In this document: piece by piece, positions 35,903 through 46,909 of the stretch
Position numbering within the stretch: position 1 is the first letter of the stretch
How the letters are laid out: each line of letters opens with the position of its first letter
From: Macrocybe gigantea
Lineage: Eukaryota > Basidiomycota > Agaricomycetes > Agaricales > Callistosporiaceae
Assembly (NCBI GenBank): GCA_011319805.1
Contig: SJRY01000265.1
Span: 27,111-91,110 of the forward strand
Length of the DNA: 64,000 bases
Direction: 5' to 3'
Notes under the pieces: model-generated
Told to the model about the DNA's origin: nothing
Databases searched by the model: none
What the model saw: only the letters and a program-made list of their open reading frames with translations
Position numbers and translations under genes: made by a program

Positions 35903-37261
35903 TCAGACATGGATGATTCTTGAAGACGTCTTCGCTCCGTTGTACTCAAAGATCTTGACGACCCTTTCAATCGCTTTTCCTTCCTCGTCTTCTTTCCCTT
36001 TGGCTCTAAGGATCTTGACAGCTTCGCCGATGGATGCGTTCAAAGAGTTCGCGGATTGGGGCTTCTTGCGATTATCGACATGAAATACTATGCAGGCTAG
36101 TTTGGGAAGACCAGCCAATTGTTGGATACGTGACTGGTTGAAGAGAACCAAGTCTAAGCCATGCCGACGGATATCACCAGAGAATACACGTACCTGTCCC
36201 GAATGAAGCTTCGAGATCGTGATCTCGAAAGTGTGCAGTTGAGGGAGCTTGTTCGACATTACTGAGGCAGAAGGGATGAGATTGTTGTGAAGACGATGAA
36301 ATCCGCCAAGATATTCCGGCGTTTGGGTCTACAAAGTGACATACCACTATTGAGGTTGACATTGTTCGCCTTCAAGATGAAGCCTTGCGCGTACAAATCA
36401 TCAAACCCTTTCATTCGCTCAACCAACGGACAATGGCGAGAGAGGGCGTCCAAAAAGCTGCGACGATAATAGCCTGATTTAAACACCCGATCAATGTGAC
36501 GAACGTTCGGAATGGACTTTAAGACAAAGAAGTAGCTGTCGGACAGTACAGCTCTGCGGACCGATGGGAGGGCACAGTTTCGAAAGATGCCTCTATACCG
36601 TGTGGTATCATCCCGTCCATCACGTCCCATAATTTGTATCGTTTCGAGGTTGCAAAAGAGCTTCATGCAGCGTGCAAGCTCTTTGAGCACACCCTCTGTT
36701 GAATAATTCGTGATAAAGACATTCACGATTCTGGAAAAGAAAAAAAAAGGGAAAAAGAAAGGGAAAAAAAGAATATGCAGAGAATTTTAGTTGAACATTA
36801 GCCCCATGACATCAACGAGGCATGCCCATCTCTTACTTGACAAGCTTCGCTAGGGAGGGGTCTCGCACGGTCACAATTTCTAGTTGCCTCACGAGTTCGA
36901 TGGAGAGCTCTTTCTCAGCCAGAGCCCGTTCGGCTTTAACGCTTGCGGTTCCCTTGAGCGCCCTCGCGGCGCAGGCTTCGACCCTCTCCCACACCAGCGG
37001 CCAAAAGATGCGTCGGAGGGAGCGGCACATCTGAGAGAGCGTACGGAGGACAACCTGTCTCTCGAGGTATGCGGGACCCAGCATCTGGCATTGGGTGACC
37101 GGCAGAGGCGCCGACGGGAACTGCGCGACGATTTCGAGCAAAAGCTCCGGTGGGAGGCCAGGCAAGCCTGTAGTGTTTACTGGGCCTGCACGGAGCGCTC
37201 GTTTGTGCGCAGCGACTTCGAGAACGGTGAGCCCCTTTCCCGAGCGCGTGCTGGGCGCCAT
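35903..37261 (-). CDS. F-box domain protein with degenerate LRR-like C-terminus
   Basis: Probable substrate-recognition subunit of an SCF ubiquitin ligase; target unknown. The ATG at 37259-37261 gives a short basic N-terminus and then the F-box: LPGLPPELLLEIVAQFP, LRTLSQMCRSLRRIFWPLVW (37000-37180). The first intron (about 36733-36833) ends in a 40-nt polypyrimidine run before its AG. Downstream is a leucine-rich region (ELARCMKLFCNLETIQIMG, PSVRRAVLSDSYFFVLKSIP), a second intron after VNLNSG (about 36345-36260), then LPQLHTFEITISKLHSGQ and LPKLACIVFHVDNRKKP, ending at the stop at 35903-35905. Basidiomycete genomes carry many such genes. The frame is clean through three exons. Confidence 0.8.
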
Positions 37262-37420
37262 GTCGACAGCAGAGTTTCCAAAGTTACCGCGACTGACACG
37301 CGATTCTCGGTTTTGTATCACGTGCTCCGTCACAACTGCACTGCATTCAGTGGACTTGACATGTAAAGCGATGGTACAATACAGCGAGATCATAAATGAT
37401 TAAAAGAAGAGTTACATAGA

Positions 37421-39167
<1,747 letters not shown>

Positions 39168-39553
39168 TTTCAGTTCCTTTTTTTTCCGCGGCTTTTTTAC
39201 CTGCAATGAGTTTTGGCAGGTGAGAGACGAAGAGAAAGAGACGACGCTCTGACGAGCAACAGAGCTAGATTTCTATTCGGCCATACTCGTGGGCAGTTCC
39301 ATGACTACATCTCTGAGTGACTCTCTGCAAGAGAAGGAGTAAGAGCAAGTTTTCCTTTTCGGTAGCCGTAACTCCATCGAAGACAAGAACGTCATGTGAT
39401 ATATTCTTTTCTTTTTTCCACATTTTCTGTCCCAACGTCAACCAAAACTTTTGACAATGACAGGCTTGTAGGCGATGCTTTGTTTGAACGCATTGTCTAA
39501 TTAACTAGACAACGATTCCAGATCGACTTGCAAAAGTCTAAACAAAGAGACCA
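39168..39553. other. Intergenic, no gene
   Basis: Promoter side of MET2 and 3' end of the cysteine-rich gene. Purine-rich GAGAAGGAG sequence around 39330-39345. No coding signal. Confidence 0.45.
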
Positions 39554-40086
39554 TTAGCACTCAACACAAACGCGCACGAAGGACCGTTTCGTACAGCTAT
39601 TAGGGCAGTCCCGGTGACTCGTGCAGCACTTTACGGTGCACTCTCCATGGATGCAAACCTCTACAATCGATCATTCATATAAAGGTCGTCCTCAGTGAAG
39701 GGGATGAACTTCGTACCGTCACAAAGACAGTCTGAATTTTTGTCACAGCGCGGAAGATCAGGCGACGTGGAGGTCCCAGCCAATGAAAGGCCTTGTGCCT
39801 CGCAGGAGTGCGTCTCTTCACTGCAAGTTGCTGTCGATAATCATCACCATTACCGCGGATGCGAGGGAGACATCCGAGTCGAGGTGGAGCAGCCGAACCT
39901 CCTTTATGGCAGTCTTGATCTATCTTGCAGCACTGCACCTTCTGGTGCGGTAAGGCTTGCACACCCGACTCGGTGTGCGGCAATAATCTGCAATTAATCA
40001 AGAGTTTTTAAAATTTTCGTCTTTGAAACCAAATTCGAGGCCAACGTACGAGTACCAGGACAATCTCTAGTGCTCCTGCAATATAA

Positions 40087-40111
40087 GGGCCTGTTCGGGT
40101 ACCTCGCCTTG
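40087..40111 (+). repeat. Left TIR of the Harbinger-type element
   Basis: 25 bp identical to the reverse complement of 40965-40989; preceded by TAA. Confidence 0.9.
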
Positions 40112-40362
40112 ATCAAGACCTACCTGCCAAAACCGAGGCATAGGCTCTGTTCAAGGCCGGCGTCGGTCTTGTCCCGTAAGCAAGACTAAACAGAGTGTTC
40201 GGCAGCACTTTTTGGCCTACGCTTGCGCGTGACAGCCCATTTTCTCCACCTCGCGATACCCCTGCAATACCCCGACTGCTGCTTGAGTTGCAGCTTCCAC
40301 ACTCGTTATCTACGTATATCATACCACTCTCCTTTTTTTAATACCCCTCCTATCATCACATA

Positions 40363-40615
40363 ATGGCTCGCAGAAACAAGGATGCTGCCGACTCGACCAC
40401 ATCTGACTTGCGTCGGACGACCTGGACCACCGGAGACGACACAATCATGCTCCGTGTCCTACATGAGTGAAAGGATCTCGGGAACCAGTCAGGTAGTGGC
40501 TGGAAGAAGTCTGTATGGGTTCTCGTCATGGATGCATTGTTACGAGAAAGTCCCGGCCCTCAGAATGGAACGAAGACAGCAACAAAATGTGCGGACCATT
40601 ACAGTAATGTAGACA
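40363..40615 (+). pseudogene. Myb/SANT-like gene of the transposon (5' fragment)
   Basis: The ATG at 40363 opens a basic N-terminus followed by TTWTTGDDTIMLRVLHE, a premature TGA, then KDLGNQSGSGWKKSVWVLVM and TKTATKCADHYSN. The Trp spacing and the final DHYSN are typical of Myb/SANT-like domains of Harbinger accessory proteins, which help the transposase bind the element ends. It ends where it meets the opposing transposase fragment. Broken by a stop and truncated. Confidence 0.65.
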
Positions 40616-40832
40616 GCTTCCGAAATACGTAGTGTGAGACTCCCAGCTGCTCCTGAAAATGCCCCGGATGCCCTGCCAGCAGTTCCTTCAACCATTTCGC
40701 ACCCGAAAGTGAGGAGGTATGTTTCGGTGTGGGTTGCTTCTGTTGATTCCCGCATATTGTAGTCAATGCTGCACAGATAGCTGTGCAAGCAACCACTTTC
40801 TTCTTGATCTTGAGCGTCCTTAATCGTGCCAT
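40599..40832 (-). pseudogene. Harbinger-like transposase N-terminal fragment
   Basis: The ATG at 40830-40832 starts a basic Lys-rich stretch, then SSLSGAKWLKELLAGHPGHF and QLGVSHYVFRKL, the region that precedes the HARBI1-like DDE domain. No catalytic residues remain. It overlaps the end of the Myb fragment by about 10 bp, so an internal deletion joined the two genes head-on. Confidence 0.6.
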
Positions 40833-40964
40833 ACATTGAATGAAGGTGCAGTGCTCGCGCAATGGCTCAAAATCTCATTGTGACAGATCGTGACAAGTGT
40901 ACACTAGACCGTGAGAGTTCGCTCCAGGTCCCACCAAGCCGTGCATCAAACCTAGGTCTTGCTC

Positions 40965-40989
40965 CAAGGCGAGGTACCCGAACAGGCCC
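40965..40989 (-). repeat. Right TIR of the Harbinger-type element
   Basis: 25 bp identical to the reverse complement of 40087-40111; followed by TAA. Confidence 0.9.
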
Positions 40990-41175
40990 TAAAGGTATCG
41001 CAACTCTGGCATGGTCCTCAGCGTTATGGCCAATTTCGCCTGGAGGAAAATGTCAAACGTATCAAGACCTGGGGACCCACGTCTCACCTTCAAGTGGTTT
41101 CTGGTCTCCGGCGATGGCTATCGCAGCAAAGGTCGTCAAAACAACGAAACGAACTGCACGTCTTGTCCAGTGCAT

Positions 41176-41784
41176 CGAATTGAGCAAATAGAATGGAGGT
41201 GCTGGTTGCTCCCTAACCGTTTCTGCGATTCAGGCTTTGGAGCCCAAGGCACTGGATAACCTCAATTGATTCCGGTCCGAATTACCAGGCACAGCTCTTT
41301 CCACGTCTCAATCTTGACTTTCATTATGCCTGCCTTGCCTCGTCATTCCCTGACATTTTAAACTATCGAAGACAATCATCAAGAACGTCTTCGAGCTGCC
41401 GGTAGAGGGCAATATTCCATTACATTTCAGAACACCCCTTGCAATTGGCTGATTGAGGTGAGATTCTCACGTCATCCCCATTCCAGAAGGTCGACGTCGC
41501 CCTGGCCTTTTCGGTCGTGCCTCCTCACCGTAATGCCTCCCATCTTCTTTTGCCCTTTATGCGACCGGCACTATTATATCGCCGGCCCACATACAGACGA
41601 AAAGGAAAGGGCGAACATATCGTCTTTGCAGATCTTATTTTGTATCTCGATCTCGAAAATAGCCATCCTTGACACGTCGTGCTAGGCTGCATCGTTGTTA
41701 CTCACAGTCCATGATTCTGACATGCACGATATTCAACAGTTAATGCAAAGAGTATGATCGACCTCTAGCTATCTGCTGCTTCAG
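41176..41784. other. Divergent spacer in the cysteine-rich cluster
   Basis: Between the minus-strand four-module gene and plus-strand member A. No supported gene; likely holds both promoters. Confidence 0.45.
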
Positions 41785-42166
41785 CATGCAACTGGCTCTT
41801 CTATTCGCTGCGGCTGTCTTGGCCGCTTCCGCCAAACCACTACCTTGTGAACAACCTCGTCAAGACGCGGGCTGTGCGTCCTCGTATTCAACAGTCTTTT
41901 GTGCTGTCTGGACCTACCTTTATCGTAGACTCCATCCCTAATTGGTTCCAGGAACCTGTTGATACTACGACGGTCATGCAACACCGTACAGAGGAAATCA
42001 TCGGCTTGAATGACTGTGACTGCACTCGGATTCCATGCATTGACGCGTCTGACTGTCCTCACGGGTGTGAGTAGCCGTTAAGTCAATGACCTGTGGCTGA
42101 GTCTGACGGTTTTTGCAATTCTTTTACGCATTTTGCGGCGTCTGGGTCTCTGATGATCCGTCGTAG
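41785..42166 (+). CDS. Cysteine-rich small secreted protein, member A
   Basis: Exon 1 (ATG at 41785) is a signal peptide (LALLFAAAVLAASAKPLP). A phase-1 intron (about 41874-41930, GTGCGT..CGTAG) leads to exon 2, which holds DTTTVMQHRTEEIIGLN and the module start CTRIPCIDASDCPHG. A second phase-1 intron begins with GTGAGT at about 42068. The last exon holds CNSFTHF and, after restoring one T in a T-run at about 42130-42134, the closing Cys and a stop at 42164-42166. The acceptor of this intron also lacks one base (CTGAC-GG instead of CAG). Both faults are single deletions. About 85-90 residues, secreted, unknown function; defence peptide or effector-like by size and Cys content. Confidence 0.6.
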
Positions 42167-42391
42167 CTGTACAAGGTACCGCTGGTCATCATTTACCGAT
42201 GTATGACACTACTTCGCCTTGGTGGAGGCGCGACTTGGAAGGATCCGGAATACTTTGTGATAGTAGCTTCTTTTCGGACAAACATATGCACCTGACCTGA
42301 AAATTTCTGGCCAATGGACCATCGGGAAGAGACGCCCGCGAACATCATCACATCTGACGAGTGACCGCGCGAAATGGACACGTTCCCAACT

Positions 42392-42625
42392 ATGCGTCTT
42401 ACCTCCATCGTCGCCGGATTGCTCGTGTCTTCGGTGGCCGCTGGCGCCTGCAACAGCAGCACTGAATGCCCGGAGGGCTACGTCTGCGACTTGCGGAGGG
42501 GCAGTAAGTCGTATCAGGTCAGATCGACGTTCGTATCGGCCGGGCAGAAAGCTCACGACTTGCAGCAATGCTTGTGGGTCCCAAGAGAAGTGAGTCTCTG
42601 TGCAGGCTGTATGATTTGCGTTTGA
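42392..42625 (+). CDS. Cysteine-rich small secreted protein, divergent member B
   Basis: The ATG at 42392 (in-frame ATG also at 42374) gives a signal peptide (LTSIVAGLLVSSVAAG) cleaved just before the module CNSSTECPEGYVC. A donor-like GTAAGT follows at about 42504, with possible acceptors up to 42565. The unspliced frame is also open to the TGA at 42623-42625 and then contains QCLWVPREVSLCAGCMIC. Glu replaces the Asp of the C-x4-D-C signature, and the Cys pattern after it differs from A, C and E. Intron use is undecided. Confidence 0.5.
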   Translation: MRLTSIVAGLLVSSVAAGACNSSTECPEGYVCDLRRGSKSYQVRSTFVSAGQKAHDLQQCLWVPREVSLCAGCMICV

Positions 42626-43278
42626 TGGATAGCGATACTGGCAGTTCTTGATCGTCAAGATATCTGGAGGTACGACTAAAAGTGGCAACGACAACGACAC
42701 GTCTGAGCAGCTTGGGGTCGAAGTGGATGAAGACGGTCTAGGTGATACTGATCAACAAGCTCTCTATTGAACGACATGCGGTGTTGCCAACTTGTCAGGT
42801 GCAATTGCCGCTATCCGTATACCACTAGTTCAATGGCTAATCGGGGAGGAAACTTTTTCCGCACGGTCTTCTAGCCAGGGAATAAAAACATGTGTTATAC
42901 AGAGTTACCTTGCATCGGAGGTTTGCAGGATCACCCCGAATGTTCGGCCTCAATAGACGGATGGCAGCAGAGGGGACGAAAGCGGAGATTTCTGCTGCCA
43001 GGGACACTCCTAATGTACTAGATATTGATGCTGAATCAGGGATACAGGCAGATCAGGAATACGTTTTGAGTCTTCCAGATCAGCGTGTCATCTGTACCCT
43101 ACATTGTATGTGCTCCATGCTTATCATTCCAAAAAATACCTCATTCAGTGCCCTCAAAATTCCGCAGGCTTGCTGGGACAAAGTCGTTCCGTACTCCTCG
43201 CCCGCTGATGTGATCCGATTCATAAAATGTTGAGTGGAGTTCCTTCGACCAATGTTCTGCCGCCTCTTCTGATCTAGC
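42626..43278. other. Spacer in the cysteine-rich cluster
   Basis: A 113-codon plus-strand frame (42892-43233) lacks a signal peptide and the module. I do not call it. Confidence 0.4.
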
Positions 43279-43773
43279 ATGAAGTTTGTCCTCGTCTCTC
43301 TTCTTCTCTTTGCTGCTTCGGCCACTTCCGCCAAGTCCTCGCTTCACATCAAACCCCGCTGCACCTCGGGATGTACGCCTCTCACCCCCCTTCCTCATCT
43401 CCATCGTCCATTTACCCGTCCAAACTGGGCCTTTTCGCAGATGCATACAGGGCAGAGCAAGGCTGCCTCGAGTTGAAAGTTGATGCAGCGGATGCGGCAA
43501 GGGAACGTCTCTTGCAACATATCATCGAGGACAGGTACGCCGAGCTGGTGCAGCCGTGCAACAATAATCAGGACTGCCCTCATGGCTGTACGTCCGCTGT
43601 ATCTCAAGTCCAGCCCGTTGTGCTGGTGATTAACGGGTTCAGTAGACGCCTGCAACCAGCGCACCCACTGGTGCTTCCTCTGGTATGTACGCCTACACAT
43701 GTATGTATGTGGTAAGATATTGATAGAGCGCCCAAAGGCCTTGCCATTATCCGAGCGGATATTGAATGTTTGA
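43279..43773 (+). CDS. Cysteine-rich small secreted protein, member C
   Basis: Exon 1 (ATG at 43279) encodes a strong signal peptide (FVLVSLLLFAASATSAK) and ends in a phase-1 donor at about 43374. Exon 2 starts after CGCAG at about 43440 with AYRAEQGCLELKVDAADAAR and ends with the module start VQPCNNNQDCPHG. A second phase-1 intron (GTACGT at about 43588 to about 43650) leads to ACNQRTHWCFLW. The reading frame then stays open to a TGA at 43771-43773 unless a further GTATGT intron at about 43684 is used. The shared QGCLxL segment, intron phases and module make it a close paralogue of member E. Confidence 0.62.
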
Positions 43774-44640
43774 ATGTTGCGTAGTTAACAGACTTGTATA
43801 CCTATCTACCTTTCATAACACACGCATGTGCAGCGATAGTTCGAGGTCGCGCTTTGCGACAATTTCAAATGCGACCTCTCGAAGAGTCATGATGAAAGGA
43901 CCATTGCTGTTCAGCACGTCCCGCCTGTAGCAGCGGGATGTTGTAAGTTACGACCTTGACATGGCTATGGTTCACCGCGGACTCGGGATACAACATATGC
44001 TAGATTAGGGGGGTTGTGTACCACGATGCAAATCAAAATCAAAGGATGTGTTCTTCGAGAGAGGGGGCTGGCATGGATTCTTGACGGCTTCGTGACATTG
44101 ACAGAAGGACTGGAAGCGGGGACGCCGCCCTACACTTAAAATTTGAATATCAGTGCTGAATTGGTCGAAACCCTCAAAGGACCCAGGCATGACAAGACAC
44201 ACGAACTTACAGAAGGGCGTCGACAGAAGGAATGGAGGTTTAGGTCAGAAGAGGCTTCTCCGTAGACGTATGTCAGGATCGATGCACATGACGTGAAAAG
44301 TTCGACGCAGAATACACAACGCCTTTCGATCAAGCGTTCAAAGAGATTTTCATTTGCACGACGAATATAGGGTATAGGATGCTGCATACTTTCACTCGAA
44401 GCAATCAAGTAATGCAGATAATTCAGAAGATGTTTTAAAAAACGAAATGTGATCCTGATCACTTGCCTCTTCCCCTTGGAATGGAGGGCATTTGTATGAT
44501 TGAGAAACAGTGTGAGAGACCCTATCATGACTTTGCGTTCGATCTGATGAACCGGAGATCCATTACTCGCGCCAGGAACTGGTGTTTCCCCCCCCCCCCC
44601 CTTTCTTCTTGTCCTAATCCTAAAGCATCCGCAACAAGCC
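43774..44640. other. Spacer with a poly-C tract
   Basis: No supported gene. An uninterrupted C run of about 14 nt lies near 44588-44601, a likely unstable homopolymer just upstream of member E. A 168-codon minus-strand frame (44136-44642) has no recognisable features. Confidence 0.4.
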
Positions 44641-44903
44641 ACTGACTTGCTTCGAGCTCTCTATGTCGGAGGACAGGGCTGTCTCGGCCTTCAGGAAGCT
44701 ACGGAATATGTAGCGAAAGAAGTCAGCGAGGACGTGGCCAACTGCCTCGCATGCGGCAGCTACTGGTGCAACACGAGCCAGGACTGCTCTCATGGTTGTA
44801 CGTCTTGATCTCAGCTTCTCTGGCCTTCCGGTGAACTGACTTGAGTTGCGTTCATTCAGGTGTTTGCAACAGCCGCACTCACAGGTGCTTCCTCTGGCGC
44901 TGA
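44641..44903 (+). CDS. Cysteine-rich small secreted protein, member E (5' exon not found)
   Basis: The second exon, from about 44655, carries VGGQGCLGLQEATEYVAKEV, LACGSYWCNTSQDCSHG and a phase-1 donor GTACGT at about 44799. The last exon begins after TTCAG at about 44860 with CNSRTHRCFLWR and a TGA at 44901-44903. Homologous to members A and C in intron phase, module and the QGCL segment. I cannot find a signal-peptide exon upstream; the poly-C tract at about 44588 sits where it would be expected. It may be 5'-truncated or have a distant first exon. Confidence 0.5.
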
Positions 44904-45139
44904 ACGGAGACCAGCGAAGTTTGAAATTTGAACGTTGAACGTTTGAACCTCCAAAGTGGTTTTTGAGACTGTTTACAATGTATTGTGATATGAATTATAC
45001 TTTTATTTCCTTGTGGATGTGAAAAGCGATTCTCGCAGTGCCAAGGTCGGGACTATCATGTGATAATTGATTATCCTTTTTTGGCGCAACACTTGACAGC
45101 AAGGCTCAACGCCTGCTCACAGCACTCGCTCAGCTCGCC

Positions 45140-46525
45140 ATGTCATCATCACCACCTGCACCAGAGCCCCTAAGCATCAACAGACAGGGCCTTGCGATCC
45201 TCGCTGCCCTTCCCGTCCTCTTCACGTTGCACCGGCTCTTCCTGCATCGGAACCATTCCTCATCGTCCTCATCGTCATCGTCCTCATCTCATTCAACGTC
45301 CGCATCGACGTACTCCAATCCGCCGTCCGCCCCACCAGGCCCGCGCCCGGCGAACCACATACCAAAAGCAGAGGAGCGCGTGCTCATTCTCGGCGCGTCA
45401 TCTGGCATCGGCAGAGCGCTCGCGCACGCTTACGCCGAGCGGTGGGCGCGCGTGTGTCTCGTTGCGAGGAGGGGGAAGGAGCTGGATAACGTGGTGCGGG
45501 AATGCGAGGCGCTTGAGCGGGAGTATGAGCACAGCGTTGCGACGCAGGCGCGGGGCGGGCATGCGGGGATGGAGGAGGGGTGGGAAAAGGAGCGCGAGGG
45601 GAGTGTGTTCGGCGGGAGGAAGAGACGTGAGGGTGCTGTGGGTAAGAAGCGCAGACGGATAGTAGGCGTCACAGCTGATTTCTCGGACGTGGAGGACATG
45701 GTCCGTGTTCGCTCCGTTGTGGAAGAAGGTGCGATCTTTGTTTTCCGGATCTCGGCTCGAAGTTATTGATATTTGTGTGCAGAATGGGGTGGCATCGACA
45801 CGTTGATTGTTTGTGCTGGAGCTTCGGCCTTACGCCCGTTGATGGAAGTCGCCGGCCTGACGCCCTCGCCGTCCGACCCGCGGCTATTCTCACCGGCACA
45901 GGCGTCGACAGCGAACATCCAACACGCAGTAGACATTACCGCCGCCGCGACACGCGCCAACTACACCGGCCCGCTCGTCGCCGCGCTCACTTTTGTGAGT
46001 GTTGCATGACATCATCGTCGTCTCATCTCACCTTCCCCATCTCAGATCCCGCTTCTACAATCCGCTTCCCCAGCCCCATCCGTCCTGCTCATCTCGTCTC
46101 TCGCCGCGCTCATACCCGCTCCGACGCGTGCAGTGTACGGCTCGACCAAGGCCGCGTCGCTCAACCTTTACCAGGCGCTTGCGATCGAGCATCCGCGTGT
46201 CGCGTTCACGCTTTGCACGCCATACACTGTGCAGGGCGACTTTCGCTCCAGCGCCGTCGATGGCGGGCCCGTACGCGAGAACGACCCGAATGCGTCGGGC
46301 GGCGGACGCGTCGCCGGCTCCGGGGGGCTCGGTAGATGGGGAATCTTGGCCAGCGCCAGCGCGCTGCGTCCCGAGGACGTGGCGAAGAGGTGCGTCAAGG
46401 CGCTGGATTGGGGAGACAGGATCGTGTTCATGCCGTGGTGGATGCGCTTCGGGCATTGGTTGTATTGGATCTGGCCTTCCTTCGTAGAGAAGAAGGCGAG
46501 GAAGAAGTACAACTTTGGAACGTAG
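45140..46525 (+). CDS. Short-chain dehydrogenase/reductase with N-terminal membrane anchor
   Basis: NAD(P)-dependent oxidoreductase, probably on the ER membrane facing lipids or sterols (11beta-HSD-like layout). The ATG at 45140 opens a short tail, a hydrophobic segment (LAILAALPVLFTLHRLFL), a Ser homopolymer run (SSSSSSSSSSS at about 45258-45290) and then the Rossmann motif LILGASSGIGRAL (about 45384-45422). Intron 1 is about 45729-45782. Exon 2 has IDTLIVCAGASALRPL (NAG-type strand). Intron 2 is about 45992-46045. Exon 3 has VLLISSLAALIP (catalytic Ser) and YGSTKAASLNLY (catalytic Tyr/Lys, about 46138-46175), then PYTVQGDF. The C-terminal hydrophobic WMRFGHWLYWIWPSF may be a second membrane contact. 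Stop at 46523-46525. Frame intact; high GC compared with neighbours. Confidence 0.88.
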
Positions 46526-46909
46526 GCTTTCTTGTCCGTTCTTTCTTTTCCCTTGTGCTCTTTGTCGTTGCAAGTCGCGTGTCTCATTAAAAGTCTGCTG
46601 TTTTGTAAAAGTTTTGATATCCTAGCCTTGTTGCAGATAAAGAAGTATCGCCAGAGCCTCGTTCGTTGGGTACGCATTGATCTATGCTTACGATTATGGT
46701 TCCACTCTTTCTGATGTGCTTGCTTTAATCACTGAAATTGAGTATATGTATGCTGTGGTCATAAGGCTGCTGAAACCCATAAATAAACCAAAATATGGAC
46801 CCACAAACACCGCCGGTTGAAACAAAGATGGACCGCTGCTACATAGGTCATAGATAGTGAGCTTGCGCATCAAGGCTCGAAAAAATGCATAGCATGTCAG
46901 CGGTGCACG
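46526..46909. other. Intergenic between convergent genes
   Basis: AT-rich, with AATAAA-like sequence near 46780-46790 on the plus strand. No gene. Confidence 0.4.

Larger units (their letters stand above)
40087..40989 (+). mobile_element. PIF/Harbinger-type DNA transposon, internally deleted (903 bp)
   Basis: The termini are 25-bp perfect inverted repeats (GGGCCTGTTCGGGTACCTCG..., 40087-40111 and complement 40965-40989) that continue as an imperfect match (CAAGACCTA). TAA flanks both ends (40084-40086 and 40990-40992), the TWA-type 3-bp target duplication typical of PIF/Harbinger. Inside are the 5' part of a Myb/SANT gene (+) and the 5' part of a transposase gene (-). The catalytic DDE region is absent, so the copy cannot transpose on its own. 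It sits inside the coding exon of a four-module cysteine-rich gene. Confidence 0.85.
39554..41175 (-). pseudogene. Four-module cysteine-rich secreted protein gene, interrupted by a Harbinger-type element
   Basis: Unrecognised family. The ATG at 41173-41175 opens a signal peptide (FVVLTTFAAIAIAG) ending in a phase-1 donor GTGAGA at about 41088. Exon 2 (about 41040 to 40990) then runs into the transposon at 40087-40989. If the element and one TAA are set aside, the frame continues directly into the first Cys of module 1. Modules: CRSTRDCPG with CRTPSRVC; CCKIDQDCHKG with CSEETHSC; CDKNSDCLCD with CIHGEC; CCTSHRDCPNSC with CVEC and a stop at 39554-39556. Each of the first three modules is cut by a phase-1 intron between its second and third conserved Cys. 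A one-base offset is needed between modules 1 and 2 (about 39945). Without the element this would be a secreted protein of about 140 residues with 4 knottin-like units. As it stands, the coding exon is broken unless the element is spliced out. Confidence 0.6.

Noticed and set aside
40862..41191. 109-codon plus-strand frame crossing the right TIR of the Harbinger element
   Set aside because: Runs from transposon into the opposite strand of the signal-peptide exon of the four-module gene; no own features.
42892..43233. 113-codon plus-strand frame between cysteine-rich members B and C
   Set aside because: No signal peptide and no C-x4-[D/E]-C module; not a cluster member on present evidence.
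44136..44642. 168-codon minus-strand frame
   Set aside because: Begins opposite the poly-C tract and shows no recognisable protein features.
45192..45662. 156-codon Arg/Ser-rich plus-strand frame
   Set aside because: Alternative frame of the high-GC SDR gene, whose Rossmann and YxxxK motifs lie in the other frame.
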